From: Micropterix aruncella
Lineage: Eukaryota > Arthropoda > Insecta > Lepidoptera > Micropterigidae
Assembly (NCBI GenBank): GCA_944548615.1
Contig: OX155978.1
Location: forward strand, 3,393,595-3,457,594
Direction: 5' to 3'
Length of the DNA: 64,000 bases
Position numbers and translations under genes: made by a program. Positions within the stretch are counted from its first letter, which is position 1. Each line of letters starts with the position of its first letter. Under the pieces are notes generated by a model. That model saw only the letters and a program-made list of their open reading frames with translations. It made no database searches and was not told where the DNA came from. Shown piece after piece: positions 31,485 to 43,424 of this stretch.

Positions 31485-33505
31485 ATCATGTTCACAAAAA
31501 ATCTCCAAAAAAATAACATTCGGGAAGAAGAACTGGCGGACAGGATCGATGCCAACGGCAGTATGTCCTCATCATTCTACTTAAGACCAACAACACAAAC
31601 GGAAGTTATAAAATAATATCGACACTAAAAAACAACAACTCAAACGGTCCTGATGATAACAAAGCAGATATTATAAAAATCTATAGAAATAACCTTGCCA
31701 TTCCACTTGAATACATAATAAACCAAAGCTTTAAGACGGGGATCTTCCCAAATCATTTTAAGCATGCCAATATATTACCAATACATAAACAAGGTGATGA
31801 CACAGATATTGCAAACTATAGGCCTATCTCACTGCTTAAAAATATGAGCAAAATACTTGAAAAAGTGGTAAAGGAAAGACTAACTAGCCACTTAAATAAA
31901 ATGAATCTTTTATCTAAAAATCAATTCGGCATTCGGAACGGTGTCGGTACGGGTGAGGCTATCCTTGAGGTTACTAAAAGCATAACGAATGCATTGGATT
32001 CGAAAAAGAAATGCATTGCGGTATTTTTAGATCTAGCGAAGGTTTTTGATACTATATCCCATAAAATACTTTGTAAAAGATTAAAGGGTTATGGTATCAA
32101 TGGCCTCGCATTGAATTGGTTATCCGATTATTTAAAAAACAGAACCCAAACTGTTAACCTCAAAGGTGTTCGAAGTGTATCCCTGCCACTAACATTTGGC
32201 GTTCCTCAAGGTAGCGTTCTCGGACCAATACTGTTCACTGTGTACATAAATCTACTTTGCGAGCTTGGTTTTGGTAGAACAATAACGTATGCTGATGACA
32301 CGGTGTTAGTAATTTTCGGTTCTAGTTGGGAAAAGGTATATAATCGTACTAATATCGCGATGGCTACAATTAAAACCTGGTTAAACCTAAACCTACATAC
32401 GTTAAATGTTGGCAAAACAAAATACATCCCATTTAGCATCGATGTAAGAGGCCAGCCGGATGATCACCATCATATTATCATTCATGACTGCAAGAGAGAT
32501 GCCACGTGTCGTTGTCAGCCAATCGGACCAGTCGGAGAGATAAAATATCTCGGAATAATTATAGATAGACACCTACGGTGGGAATTACATTACGAATGTC
32601 TAGTGGAAAGACTAGGGAAATTGATTTATATATTTATGCAATTGCGAGATATTCTGGGCCTGCCCTATTTAAAAACAATATATTACGCTATATGCCAATC
32701 CATAATGACATAAGGTAGACTTGGATGGGGAGCTTGCGGAAAAACCCTCCTCCAGAAAGTGAACGTTGTCCAAAATCAATAATTAGAATCATGTTAAGGA
32801 AGCCTAGGCGTTACCCTTCTGACAACCTGTATATTGAGGCACACTTGCTTGATTTGAGGCAGTTGTATTGCCTGAAATCAATACTTCATCTTAAAAACAA
32901 CAATGAAGACGAATTTTGTGTTTCTCCGGAAAACAGGGAGAGATCAGGTCGTTATAAGGGAAACTTTGAAGTGCCAAAACGTCTAACGTCTTTTGGGCAA
33001 CGTCATTACAGCTTTCCTGCTCCAAGAATGGTTAATATCATGAGTGGTGAGAACATATTGGAAACTAGCAGAAACCAACAAAAATATCACCTTACATTAT
33101 GGTTTATAAACCTTGGTAGGAGAGAGACGGAGAAAACATTCATTGCAATTATAAAATAAATATATTTATTTTCTATATATTTTATATACGTATTATTACT
33201 AATTGGTATATATTATTAGTTATTATTATAAATGATTATTTATTATTGCTATTATATATTATTATTATTATACATTATTATTTAGTATTACTTGTTTATA
33301 GTTCTAATATTATTTTGGTGTAGTGAGAATTTCATTTTAACTTGATTTGATTCAATTTTTTTTTTATTTTGGAAGTTATGTAGTTTATAATCATTTGTAT
33401 TGGTGTTCTCCTTAGAACAGGCTCTGCCTAGTTAGGAGCAACACAAGCTATGTTAATTGCTAACGGTGTAATTTTTTTGTGGACCAATAAATAAATAAAT
33501 AAATA
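31485..33505 (+). pseudogene. Near-complete RT half of a CR1-group LINE with 3' UTR
   Basis: Frame 1 (about 31,485-31,610, 'REEELADRIDANG') shifts near 31,611 into the frame of the 289-codon ORF 31,844-32,713. That frame has 'DIANYRPISLL', motif A 'FLDLAKVFDTISH', motif B 'GVPQGSVLGPILF' and catalytic 'YADD' in TITYADDTVLV. A TAA at 32,711 and a shift near 32,776 lead to the frame 32,725-33,159, with 'YCLKSILHLK' and 'QRHYSFPAPR'. The 3' UTR holds the 'cttagaacaggctctgccta' block and an (AAAT)n tail to about 33,505. The endonuclease is missing. Confidence 0.9.
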
Positions 33506-33586
33506 GTAGCTTTATACAAAATGGTAATCTTGGTTGAATATAGGTTCTATTTTATCACATATATTACTTATATATTTAGTAGTATT

Positions 33587-33655
33587 TACAAAATACTACC
33601 AAGATGACCTTTTGGTAATAAGATCATCTTGGTAATATCTTGGTAGTATTTTGTA
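33587..33655. repeat. Perfect 19-bp hairpin arms
   Basis: 33,587-33,605 (TACAAAATACTACCAAGAT) pairs with 33,637-33,655. The loop contains a second short inverted pair (gatga / tcatc). Lies just past a LINE tail in AT-rich DNA, so it may be a tiny MITE. Confidence 0.85.
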
Positions 33656-33659
33656 TAAT

Positions 33660-34190
33660 CTTGTTATATTATTTGTTCTATGTATTTTATCATACAATCT
33701 CATTATACCCAATGTTTGTTTTTTTTTATGTACTGATCTCGATCTTTTTTTAAATATCTCTAACGGCCTAGAATGATTTCAATCCTTTTATTTTTACCTA
33801 TGACCTGCAATCCTTTTCATTGAAAAAAAAATAAATAAAATAAAATAAAATAAAATTTAAAACAGATCTTTTATGCTGAAATCGACGACAATTCAAGCCC
33901 AGCACTTGGCAACACTGCCTCGGCTCGCTCGCGCCGACGTGAAAGTTTTAACGTGGATACATCTTGACTCAATCACAAAAGATGCTTTAAAATGGGGGAA
34001 TTTCGACATCATTCTTTTCTTGGGTGAGTACAGAAAGTACGAAGAAAGTACCAAAAACGCGCGAGAATGTGGTTTCTTAAAGTTGTATAACGAACTTATT
34101 CATTTAGGAGTACCTAATACCAACCGAAAATGACTTACAGATAAAAATAAAAAATATAAAACTCATATAGGTATATATAATTAATAAAAT
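33660..34190. other. Unassigned stretch with one small open frame
   Basis: An 86-codon plus-strand frame at 33,873-34,133 begins in GC-richer DNA ('ggcaacactgcctcggctcg'), but no domain is recognised. (AAAT)-type repeats at 33,825-33,860. Confidence 0.35.
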
Positions 34191-34269
34191 TAACTATTCT
34201 TGCGAGTTATAATCTTAGCCAGCATTTGTTTTGTTAAGTCCGCACTTGCCAAACGAATCAACCGTTTAT

Positions 34270-34410
34270 TTAGACGAGTGTAAGAATTCGCCCGAAATGA
34301 ACGAATCGCATACGCTACGTGTGACAGGCAGGCAGCGAGCATTCGCTGCGAGTTCAATTCGCAGCGAATACTCGCGGGGAGCGAATTCGCTACGTGTGAC
34401 CGCAACTTTA
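34270..34410. mobile_element. Palindrome-rich MITE, copy 2
   Basis: 'cattcgctgcgagttc' against 'aattcgcagcgaatac' gives a perfect 11-bp stem around a short loop. 'cgctacgtgtgac' occurs at both sides. Same family as 30,876-31,065. Confidence 0.65.
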
Positions 34411-35110
34411 GGGAATCACCCGCAGTTGATTGGTTAGTCAAACTAGATTTCTGGTGCAAAAAATAGGTAATAATTTTAGTATGAATTTAAGAATAATTTA
34501 ATTAAGAATGTTTTCTTTTGTGAATTTGTCTCATAACCTGTATAATAAGTAAATAAAAAATCTAAAACTTTACTAAAACATGAGTTTTTACAAATTGATA
34601 TATCATCCATTGACAAACTTCGATTCTGTGACTTTTTTTTCTGGCATAAGCGATCAGATATTTTATGAAATAATAACGAAAGATCCTACCAACATACTAG
34701 TCATTGTTTTGTAGAAAAGTCGAGGAACGAATTATTAGAAAATTGTCGATTTTGAAATTACTATGGAACATTTTGTCAAAAAGTTACTTATACTGCTAAT
34801 ATATTGTTTTAATAAAAACTATGAATAATGAAGAAGATTGCTAATTATAATTATCAGTATAGGTTTGTATTTATTGATATGTCTCACTAAAGAACTCACA
34901 TTTTTATCTTTAATTTAAATATAGTTCTTAGAAACGTTTTATGAACAAAAATATTCCTCTTGTAAAGAAAGGTTTTTTGGATTAATCATTTCTTGAAAAC
35001 AGTCCTCATAATTATAACCTTTTACTAACCTTGCAATATTGGGTAATATTAGTTTTTTATTTTATTTAAGTCACATTTACAAGCTGAATTAAAACCACTT
35101 CCTCTTACCA
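34411..35110. other. Unassigned AT-rich stretch
   Basis: No coding frame and no recognised repeat. Confidence 0.4.
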
Positions 35111-35225
35111 TATGAAATTGAAATTTTACACGTTGGTTCATTTCTAATTATAATGCATTTTATGGTGAGCATGGCCTTATTCTACACACAGGATCAGCTC
35201 TTGACGAGGATACACTTTCACTCTC
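35111..35225 (+). repeat. Lead-in and start of the second 118-bp minisatellite
   Basis: Matches 14,215-14,290 and the beginning of a minisatellite unit ('acaggatcagctcttgacga', 'actctcaacag'), cut by family X. Confidence 0.55.
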
Positions 35226-35935
35226 AACAGTAGTAGAGTTGTCAACTATAACGGGCGAACCCGAACGGCGAACTTTCAACGGGCGAAAGTTTTAACGAAA
35301 TAATCATCTCCCGTGAAGTGAGCGCAGAAGACTTAGGACAACACAATCCACCGTCAAGCTCCGCCACATGCCCGTAAGAGGCCAACGCCTTATTCGCGAG
35401 ATAGCCAGGAATGTTACCCAGCGGGCATACACTCACGCCCTTACTTCCAGTTGCGACCAGATTACTCCGGTCTCTCGACTGGTTACGAGTTCGAAGTCGC
35501 TTACGCGACCTCTACTTGTTGTATTACAGCGGTAATCCAGTTTCAATTTATCGCTGACCTGGGCGTTCTTTGTCCGTAGTGCCACGCGGGATCGAGTGGC
35601 CCAAGGTCATTTCAATAGTGGCACGACAACAGGTCAACATCCACCCCCGCTGCTTAGGAAACAGTATATTTCCAGTCTCCAGACCCCTTACAGAAATTAC
35701 TCAGAATGCACAGCCGATTGGCTTCGCCGACCAGTACGCAAACCGTCCATTGGCGCCGGGATGCAGTCCCGCCGGGAGAAACCGGTCCACCAGCTCTAAG
35801 GCCTGAGACACGGGAGTCTTACCCGGGGTAGCCTTCCACTCGAGGAGGCTTCTGAATAGGAGCTGAATCGTGAGTTGAGCCGATCCGAGAACAAAATGGA
35901 TCTTGTGGCCCAAGTTACACGAAACCATTCACCAC
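35226..35935 (+). mobile_element. Family X retroposon, diverged copy
   Basis: Contains the shared blocks 'gttgtcaactataacgggcg', 'agccaggaatgttaccc', 'gagttcgaagtcgcttacgc' and 'gaccagtacgcaaaccgtcc' but is clearly older than the others, with a duplicated 'aacgggcgaa' phrase near its start. Ends near 'ccattcaccaccctcc'. Flanked on both sides by the 118-bp minisatellite. Only a short, imperfect 'aacag' is shared at the edges. Confidence 0.8.
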
Positions 35936-36425
35936 CCTCCATTCTTAACAGCACCGACACACAATTTTATATACGCATTCAATTATGATGGTTCTAAAAT
36001 TTCTAAATTTTCGTTCTAAATTTCACCATGACATGGCTGCTGTACCCAAGGTTGACTTCTGACAAGGGGACTCCTCAAAGGTCAACAGCGCAGAAACGAA
36101 ATTTTGACGCATTCAATTGTGATAGCCCGTTCTAAATTTCACCGCGACAGGGCTGCTACCCCCAGGGTTGGCTTAAAACGAGGGGACTCCTCAACAGTCA
36201 TCAGCACTGAATCGAAATTTTGTATATGCATTCAATTATGATAGATCGTTCTAAGTTTCCTCGCTATATGGCTGCTGCACCCAGGGTTGGCTTCCAACTA
36301 TGGGACTCCTCAACGCTCAACAGCACAAACACGAAATTCTGTATAGCATTCAATTATGATAGCGCGTTCTATGTTACACTATGACATGGCTGCTGCATTC
36401 AGGGTTGGCTCAGGACAGAACATTG
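35936..36425 (+). repeat. 118-bp minisatellite, second array, about four units
   Basis: Same unit as 14,981-15,358. 'cccagggttggctt' occurs near 36,163, 36,280 and, in varied form, 36,050 and 36,398. Units differ by about 10-15% by eye. Confidence 0.9.
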
Positions 36426-36787
36426 TAATAAAAGCTTGTTTAAAAAAAAGTGTTTTAACTAACAACTTATTGTAGAATACGGTTATATGCTAAAACCGAG
36501 TGAAGATAGACAAATGTGGGATTAATAGACAAATGTGGGAAAATGTAAGGAATAATTACTCTATTTTCTTCTTACATCTACCAAAATATTATGTACGCTC
36601 GTAGACACCTAACAGAAGCTCCGGTGAATAGTGATTTTCATCATCACGATACGAGGAATAAATCCAATATCCACATAAACCGACAGCGACTTAGCAAAGT
36701 GCGATACAGTTTCATTCACCAAGTGTCCTTCTATAAAGATTCCAGAGCAAATGAAAAGCCTTGGAGAGGACCAATTTAAAAAGATAA
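36426..36787. other. Unassigned stretch
   Basis: A small frame at 36,591-36,779 (62 codons) contains 'HHHDTRNKSNIHINRQRLSK', like the 'H.TR....' ending of LINE ORF2 proteins, so this may be another C-terminal relic on the plus strand. Confidence 0.45.
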
Positions 36788-37006
36788 TCCTACTAATATT
36801 ATAAACGCGAAAGTTTGTATGTATGTATGGATGTTTGTTACTCTTTCACGCAAAAACTACTGAATGAATTTTGATGAAACTTTACAATAATATAGCTTAC
36901 ACATCAGAATAACACATAGGCTATAATTTATAAAGATATATGGTTTTCTATCATCATTATCACAATTTTCCATCACCACGCGGGTGAAACCGCTGGGCGC
37001 AGCTAG
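36788..37006 (+). mobile_element. Complete small non-autonomous Helitron
   Basis: Starts TCCTACTAATATTATAAACG, ends GCAGCTAG, and sits between A (36,787) and T (37,007), the Helitron A-T target. The 3' hairpin is GCGG-gtgaaa-CCGC near 36,980. The 219-bp interior has the 'cacgcaaaaactactgaatg' block known from lepidopteran copies. No coding capacity. Confidence 0.85.
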
Positions 37007-37888
37007 TTATACATAATTTAGTAAGAAACCCAATTTATGGTATAAGGGAGTTTGAAAATTCTGAGTTTATTTTTCATGTTGATGATTAATGAAATGCGTA
37101 AAGTTATAAACATAATGGTATTATGATAGCTGACATTCTAATTTTCATATAATTTATTATACGTATATTTTTAAATACGAAGGCATATTGCTGGATTGAC
37201 AATAAAATATATATTTTTTTGATTATTCTTCATAGAATTTGCATTTCTATTTTAATATATTATTCTCCCTGACTCTTAAATTACATTAGTATATTTTGAT
37301 TATTTGTATGTAGGTAATATTGAATATAATATTACAGCCATGAAAACTATCACGATAGTTATGTTTTTAATAATTAAATTTTTAGCATTTAATTTTGTGA
37401 CGCATCCAAGTGTAGGAATGCCTATCTACTGGAGTAGTTGATTGTTTTTTTATTTTTTTTTTTTATTTTTCTTAAAAAAACATGTTTTGTAATGTATTGT
37501 ATTGTGGAATATCAAATATTTTTAGAATTGACCTCTCTCAAGCCTCAAACCTCAATAATTCGTTAGGTAACAACGGCTATAAGCGGGTTTATTTCGGTTA
37601 CAGAGAAAACGTGAAATGCGCTACCTACCTGTCACCATTTTAACCGGATATGTCACCAGAAAGGCGTCGAAGCGACGGGGGGGTGGCTTCCGCTCGATGG
37701 CTAACCCCCCCCCCCCTCCCATTTCATCGTGGAAACGGAAACGGCCTGTCAACTGTCACTTTTCAGCTCTGCTGGCATTACTTTTTTTAATCCGTCTACC
37801 GTCCAATTGAATTGCCCATCGAGTCGTCATCAATATACTAATCACTCCATATAATTAAATCAGTATCAGTTTCAGTACGTAATCAGTT
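37007..37888. other. Unassigned stretch
   Basis: AT-rich apart from a GC-richer piece at 37,650-37,800 with runs of G (37,676-37,684) and C (37,706-37,719). No gene recognised. Confidence 0.4.
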
Positions 37889-38435
37889 TTTTTTTTTTTT
37901 CAATTTCAATTTATTTCCAAAAAAAATCTTAACAGATTGTAGAAACTTAATATTTAGGTACATTTAAATTACAGTCTTAGTCCGTTTTTACAATATTTAA
38001 ATTTATCACCAAGTACATAAAGTTACTTCATTATTGCTTTTAGGGCATCCAAATCATTTCTAAGATTTATTTACTAAAACCACAAATTAAAATAATCGAT
38101 AAAAATAATCAAGAAATTAAAATCAGAAAAAGTCAGAATAATTAAAAAATGCTACTTAAAATTGTCAAAAAAAAAAAATGGCCAAAAAATTTGAGAAATT
38201 ATTTAAAATTAACAAATTCATCGATCGAATAAAAAGCTTTGTCTAATAAGAATTCTTTAAGTAACTTTTTGATTAAGCTTTCCACTTAAATAGTTTTTAA
38301 AGTTTCCGGTGGCCTGTTAAAGTAATATGGCCCGGAGTATTTTGTGTCTTGCCTTGCTGTGTTTAGTTTAATACATGGTGTCGCGGGAAATATTGCAAAT
38401 CCAACGAAATATTAAAAACTTTTCCATTCCTGAAT
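37889..38435 (-). mobile_element. LINE 3' fragment with poly(A) tail
   Basis: Reverse-strand codons read 'LNTARQDTKYSGPYYFNRP' and 'LLKEFLLDKAFYSIDEF' then a stop near 38,200, with one shift or stop between them. The 3' UTR ends with 'aataaattgaaattg' and about 14 A (37,889-37,902 on the plus strand as T). 5'-truncated. Confidence 0.75.
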
Positions 38436-39150
38436 TGTAATAAAAATTTAGTAATCAATTTCACATTCTTCAATATGCGTAGCTATTTACCGCTAATCGG
38501 GGATGTGCAGCTGCGCCAAACAAATAATAATTCCAGCCGAAATAATAAAATATTTCGGCAATTTAATGACATACTCAATTAATCGTGCACCAAACCAGAG
38601 ATTATCAATAAATTCGACTGCGATATTGAAATATTTAAGTGCTTTCGACCGCGATAACAATTAATTAGCCTTTCTAATGCAACGCGCTAATTACCGTTAT
38701 TAGCCAGGTGCACGACGCGAAAAACAAGATCATTACGACATGACATGAAAACAACACAATTAAGAATATATTTGTTCCGTAGTCACCAACATAAAAATGG
38801 GTCACAAATCCTTTAAAATACACTAAATTAAGTTAGAAAATAAGACCTCCATATTAATAGCATCATTTTGATATATAGTAGTGAACCTTTCTATATAAGA
38901 TAAGAAAGTTAGTTTAAAAAATGTATAACATTAAAATAACACCTAAATTTAAATTATAAAATAATAAACTAATCCTTAATTAAGCTAGACAATAAGATAG
39001 CATAATATAACATTAAGGAAATCGGGTAATTGTAATATTTTCATTATTTTATGTCTTTTAAACTATGTAACGCCATCCTACAGAGGATAGCGAAACGACC
39101 CGTACCAGTTTCGTACGCTTCAAAGGCCAACCATACCCCCACTCCACTAC
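38436..39150. other. Unassigned AT-rich stretch
   Basis: No coding frame and no repeat recognised. Confidence 0.4.
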
Positions 39151-39159
39151 GGTCGGGGA

Positions 39160-41080
39160 GATTGCCTATAAAAGGAAGCCCGCAAGAAGTGGGGGCTGTC
39201 TTTTTTTGATTCAGTGCCCGGCGTCCGTTCTGAACGGTCGCCTGCTCCGCTCCGCCGCCCGCGCTGAATATTGCCGCCGCGAGTCGACCGTCGAGCGCCG
39301 TCTCCGGTCCTCGCCGTGAAGTTCGTGCCGTCGAGTCCGCTCCGGCCCGAATATGAGCTCCGCCGCCGAAGCAGCCGCTTCGCACAGCACCGCTGTTACC
39401 AGGGGCAAGGATATGCCCTTAATCCCGCCTGTGACGCCGAGGAAACGCGTGAGAAATCCCGATTCCCCTGATGCCGAGCCACAGAGAGACCCGCAACGCC
39501 GTCGGGCTGACTCCTTCTACGACAGCGACCTCTTCAACACCCCGGTGCCTTCGGATGACGAAGATGCACCGACCTACGCCAAAGCGGCCAGGAGGAGCCC
39601 GACTCCGAGCGTCAACGGAGCCGCGCCTGTGCCACTGCCGCGCTCGACGATGAGTTCCGCGCCGCAACACCTGAACTCGGAGCCGCGTCCCCAGCCAATC
39701 GTCGTGGATAAGCTGGATAGGTGGCCTGACCACCTGCAGGCTATCCGGGCCAGGCTGGGCCGCGCTCCTATCGTGTCGCCGATTGGAGGAGGGGGCGGAC
39801 TTCGCTTTCGTCCGGCCGACTCCGCCGAATACCGAGTCATTCAGGACTATTTACATAGCCTGGGCGGCTCGGTAGCATGGCACACATATACGACGCCCAC
39901 CAGCAAGGATGCGAAAATTGCCATCCGCGGCCTGCCTTCCAATACCACACAGGAGGAGGCCATCTCCGGGCTGGCTGACCACGGCATCGAGGCCAGCTAC
40001 GTCAGAATGATACACGGCGGGCGGCGAGCACTATTCTACGCCGTCATCCGCAAGAACGAGCGCTGGCGGGAGGTGTTCTCCATCGCGGAGATTCACTTCC
40101 TGCAGGTTACCGTGGAGGCCTGGAGGGGCAGAAATGGCCCCAAGCAGTGCCACCGGTGCCAGCGCTTCCGCCACAGCAGCCACAACTGCCACCGACGACA
40201 AGTGTGCGTGTGCTGTGGCAAATAACACGCAGCCAAAGATTGCCCGAGGCCGAAAACCGCCCGGGCGACCTGCGGAAACTGCGGAGAGGACCATCCTGCG
40301 AACAACAGGAGATGCCGCAGCTTCCTGGCGGAAATCCGCCAAACTTCGCGGAAGCAGCAGGGCGTCCCGCACGCAGTGGTCGTCGCCGCCCCGCCGCGAG
40401 CTACTACGACTCAGTCTAGAGAAGGCAAACTCCAGCCCGTTGTCTCCCCGCAACGCAACGCGCCCCTGTCCTGGAGACAGAAGCCAGCGCCGCCGGCCGC
40501 TCCGCAGCAACCAGCTGAGGAGAAAAAGTCAAAACGGCGGCGTCGGTCGAAGCCACTGCAGCAGCAGCCATCCAGGCCCCATCCAACGCAGGAGGAGAAG
40601 ATGGAGGTCGAAGCGACCGCCCCACCCTCTTGCTCCCAGCCAGTGAGAGCAGCCACAGAGTCCGCCTCCACTCAAACGGACGAAGAGTGGCCGACCACAC
40701 CGCCCCCACAACCCCAGCCGGAAGAGCCGATGTACCTAGATGAAAAGCGTTTTCTCGACGAAGACGAGCAGGTAACAATCACGGCGTCCCAGTTGCTGGA
40801 CCTGATTTACGAGTGCCAAATCGGCACGAAAGAGGAAAATATTATGCTCATTAATATTTTCCTCAAAAGGGACCTACCACGACGTGCCTCGAAGAAAGGA
40901 GCGTAACATTGTTCTACACTAAGAATCCTGCCTCAGGGTGAACAGCCCTGAGACGCCATATGCTCGAAAGCCGGGTCAATGGACCCGGCTCACACGAAGC
41001 CCCACCCAACAGTACGAGAAGTGGAAGAAGTCACAGGCCTATATACAGGGCCTGTCGACCGATATTCGACAGTGGGGGCT
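39160..41080 (+). mobile_element. ORF1-only jockey-clade element
   Basis: A GC-rich 5' part (a TATAAAA at 39,167 and TCAGT at 39,211 are possible promoter pieces, at an unusual spacing), a full gag-type ORF1 (39,353-40,906), then directly a 3'-UTR-like region with 'gccgggtcaatggacccgg' and 'gggcctgtcgaccgatattc' (shared with 25.7-25.9 kb) and a GT run. No endonuclease/RT ORF2 follows, so either ORF2 was deleted or this is a non-autonomous form. Confidence 0.75.
39353..40906 (+). pseudogene. Jockey-type gag (ORF1), one in-frame stop
   Basis: 517 codons in one frame with a single TAA at 40,223-40,225. Residues 1-180 are proline/serine-rich. About 188-265 is the PRE_C2HC-like region ('IAIRGLPSNTTQEEAISGL', 'GRRALFYAVI'). 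Then come three zinc knuckles: C-x2-C-x4-H-x4-C, C-x2-C-x3-H-x4-C and C-x2-C-x3-H-x6-C. The stop falls inside the second knuckle. The tail is basic, then acidic. The protein binds element RNA and packages it in known relatives. Apart from the stop the frame is undamaged, pointing to a young loss. Confidence 0.88.
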
Positions 41081-41689
41081 GTGTGTGTGTGTGTGTTAGT
41101 CAGCCGAAGTGTAAGCATTGCCTTCCGCAATTATATTATCGGCAAATATAAAGTAAAATCTTTAAAATATAAAACTACCAGTGTCAACAGTCGTTGTTTT
41201 AATTCACCACACCCTTGGTTCAAAGTGCGGCAACAGTGTTCAGTGTTCAGAACAATTCAAACGCGCAACAGAAGAAGAAACTTGAAGAGAAGCAGACCCG
41301 AGCCGATTGGAATACTACCGACCCGACGTCGTTGCTGATACTTCGAGTGCCTTTCTCAATTGCGTACTGAGCTAATTTCCGGTAAGCGCTTACTGTTACC
41401 TGAATCCTGTTCTTCGTCTTCACGGCTAAGTTTTGATAGGCGAATTGACCGCTGCGACGACGAAATCTCTGACGCCTTACGAACCTCAGAGCATTCAACC
41501 TACGCCAATAACATCAAGGCCTTGCGTCGTCGACCTGTCGCCAGCCCTACAACCTGGCAAACGACATGAACCGAAATAATTGCGGATTCCGTTAGAGGAA
41601 TACCGTGGAACAGAAGGCCTTTACAAAGCCGGTTCCCCTTCGACACAGGCTGACATACTGTTTCGGAGGAAAACGTACACCCGCCCTTA
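41081..41689. other. Unassigned stretch after the jockey-type element
   Basis: A (GT)n run at 41,080-41,097, then moderately GC-rich DNA. 'ccacacccttggttcaaagt' could be an LTR end and primer-binding site of a BEL/gypsy-like element, but no second LTR or pol is visible. Small frames unrecognised. Confidence 0.3.
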
Positions 41690-42165
41690 CAAGCGGACCG
41701 TACAAAAACGTGTGTCGATAAAAGCCCTCACACATGGTATAAAAATGTTTAATTTATTTCTCGTATTTTTAGTATGTGTATCTGAAAACTTTTTATAGTG
41801 TGTTTCTTTATTCTTAAAAAACTCAGTCAGTAACTTAAAGAGATAGAGTGAGGTTAAGGTTAGGATTCTTAGCCTTTTAAAAATGGGTCGACACGACTCT
41901 TCCCTTTTCACCTTTGCAATTATTCGCACTGCTCTCTTTTGGAGTATAAATATGGGTTCCCTATGACAAGCATAACAATTTCCCCAGATCGTAATGGCAT
42001 AACTTAGGATAGCTTCAATATAGCTGAAATAAACATTTATTGTTTGCAATTCATCCAACGACCTTCTTACAATACTTAAAGCATAACATGCCCGACTTAA
42101 CCTACTTTCGAGGTTTTCACAGTGAAAGTTCCATTTTAAAAGTTCGTCGACATGAACACCTAAAA
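41690..42165 (-). mobile_element. LINE ORF2 C-terminal fragment, minus strand
   Basis: Read from 42,165 leftward: 'FLGVHVDELLKWNFHCENLE', 'SRLSRACYAL', 'YAITIWGNC', 'FILQKRAVRIIAKV' and 'PIFKRLRILTLTSLYLF', the post-RT region of CR1/Jockey-group ORF2. The frame is open throughout, longer than the ATG start at 42,058 implies. It lacks a 3' tail at 41,690. It abuts the start of the plus-strand LINE. Confidence 0.85.
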
Positions 42166-42681
42166 ATCAATTACCTAAGAGATTATACAGCAATTACCTA
42201 AGAGAAACGGAACTAAATCGAAATATTGAGCGTTATTCTAAGCTGTTCCAACACTCAACCTTTATTAAAAATCTTAGTAACTCTCACGCCGAACCATGTA
42301 CTCAATCAATTTGTCAGAAAATAATACATAATATACAAGCCACGGAGTATAGGAAGGAATATCTAGGCTATACGGAAAATAAAGGTTTACCGGTTTTGAA
42401 TAATATTTAAAAAAACCAAAAATACCGTAACGTTTTTACAACCAAAGCAATTTTCAAGCACGACGTTTTGGATTCAGAAATTTCTTTTTCAGCAAATCAA
42501 CAAAAAAATACGCAAAGAACGCGTTTTTTTCGTCCAGCACAATATAACATGTAAAATATAGATTATTTTAAAAGTCTAACAGCTACAGATTCACTTTCAA
42601 TTTTTTATCAAAATATAAATAGTATCAAAAATAAATTAATAGACTTAGAACTGCTGTTAGAAATAAATAACAAAATCAATA

Positions 42682-43086
42682 TTGTCTGTTTGGTGGAGCA
42701 TTCTGGAAAAAAATGAGAAGACGTCGTTAAATCTGCCTGGTTTTTATATTGGCGCTTACCAGCATAGAAATATTTTTAAAATGGGTGGAACCGTGGTACT
42801 AATCATGAATAATCTAGATAGCGAACAGTTACCGCAATGTGCTGATCTTTATCTAGATCGCCATTTCGAATGCTGCAGAGTAAAACTATCGGAAAGTAAC
42901 ATGTACGTCTTCTCTTTATATCGATCACCCAATGGAAATATCAGCATATTATTAAAAAGATTTTCAAAACTCTTAGAAATATTTGCAGACAAGAAAATTA
43001 TTATATATACAGACGTTAATGTTAACTTCTTAGTAGATTCAGTAGCAAAATGTAATATAAATAGTATACTCAATATGTATGGTTAA
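42682..43086 (+). pseudogene. LINE endonuclease segment
   Basis: The frame has 'FECCRVKLSESNMYVFSLYR', the β-strand and 'YRSP' block of apurinic-like endonucleases, and ends 'IIIYTDVNVNFL', where the usual sequence is G-D-F-N; the catalytic D is T-D-V-N here. Downstream in another frame is 'LSDHEGIFVSIN', the SDH catalytic motif. The shifts mean no active enzyme. Confidence 0.8.
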
Positions 43087-43424
43087 AAGTCATATATTCA
43101 ATCCGCAACTAGAATCACCGATCTCTCTGCAACTCTCATTGATAATATATTTTCAAATCTGTCTCCCAGTTTGTTTACTTTGAAAATCTGCTCTACTGGG
43201 CTATCAGATCACGAAGGTATTTTTGTTTCAATAAACAACAGCGCTAAAAAGGAGATCCAGTTCAAAACTACTAGAATTTTCTCCAAAATTAACGAAGAAA
43301 ACTTCATAAATTAACTTGTTAACGAGAACTGGGAAAAAAATTTAATGCCAAAAACGAAAGCGCTAATGATCTCTTCACTATATTTTTCAATAGCTTTAAA
43401 TCTCATTTCGACAATAGTTTTCCA

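Noticed and set aside
39167..39215. Strong promoter of the jockey-type element (TATA box plus initiator)
   Set aside because: TATAAAA and TCAGT exist, but their spacing of about 46 bp is too long for a normal TATA-initiator pair and the element's 5' border is unknown.
41113..41225. LTR with primer-binding site of a BEL/gypsy element
   Set aside because: Only weak wording; no second LTR, no gag/pol and no target duplication.
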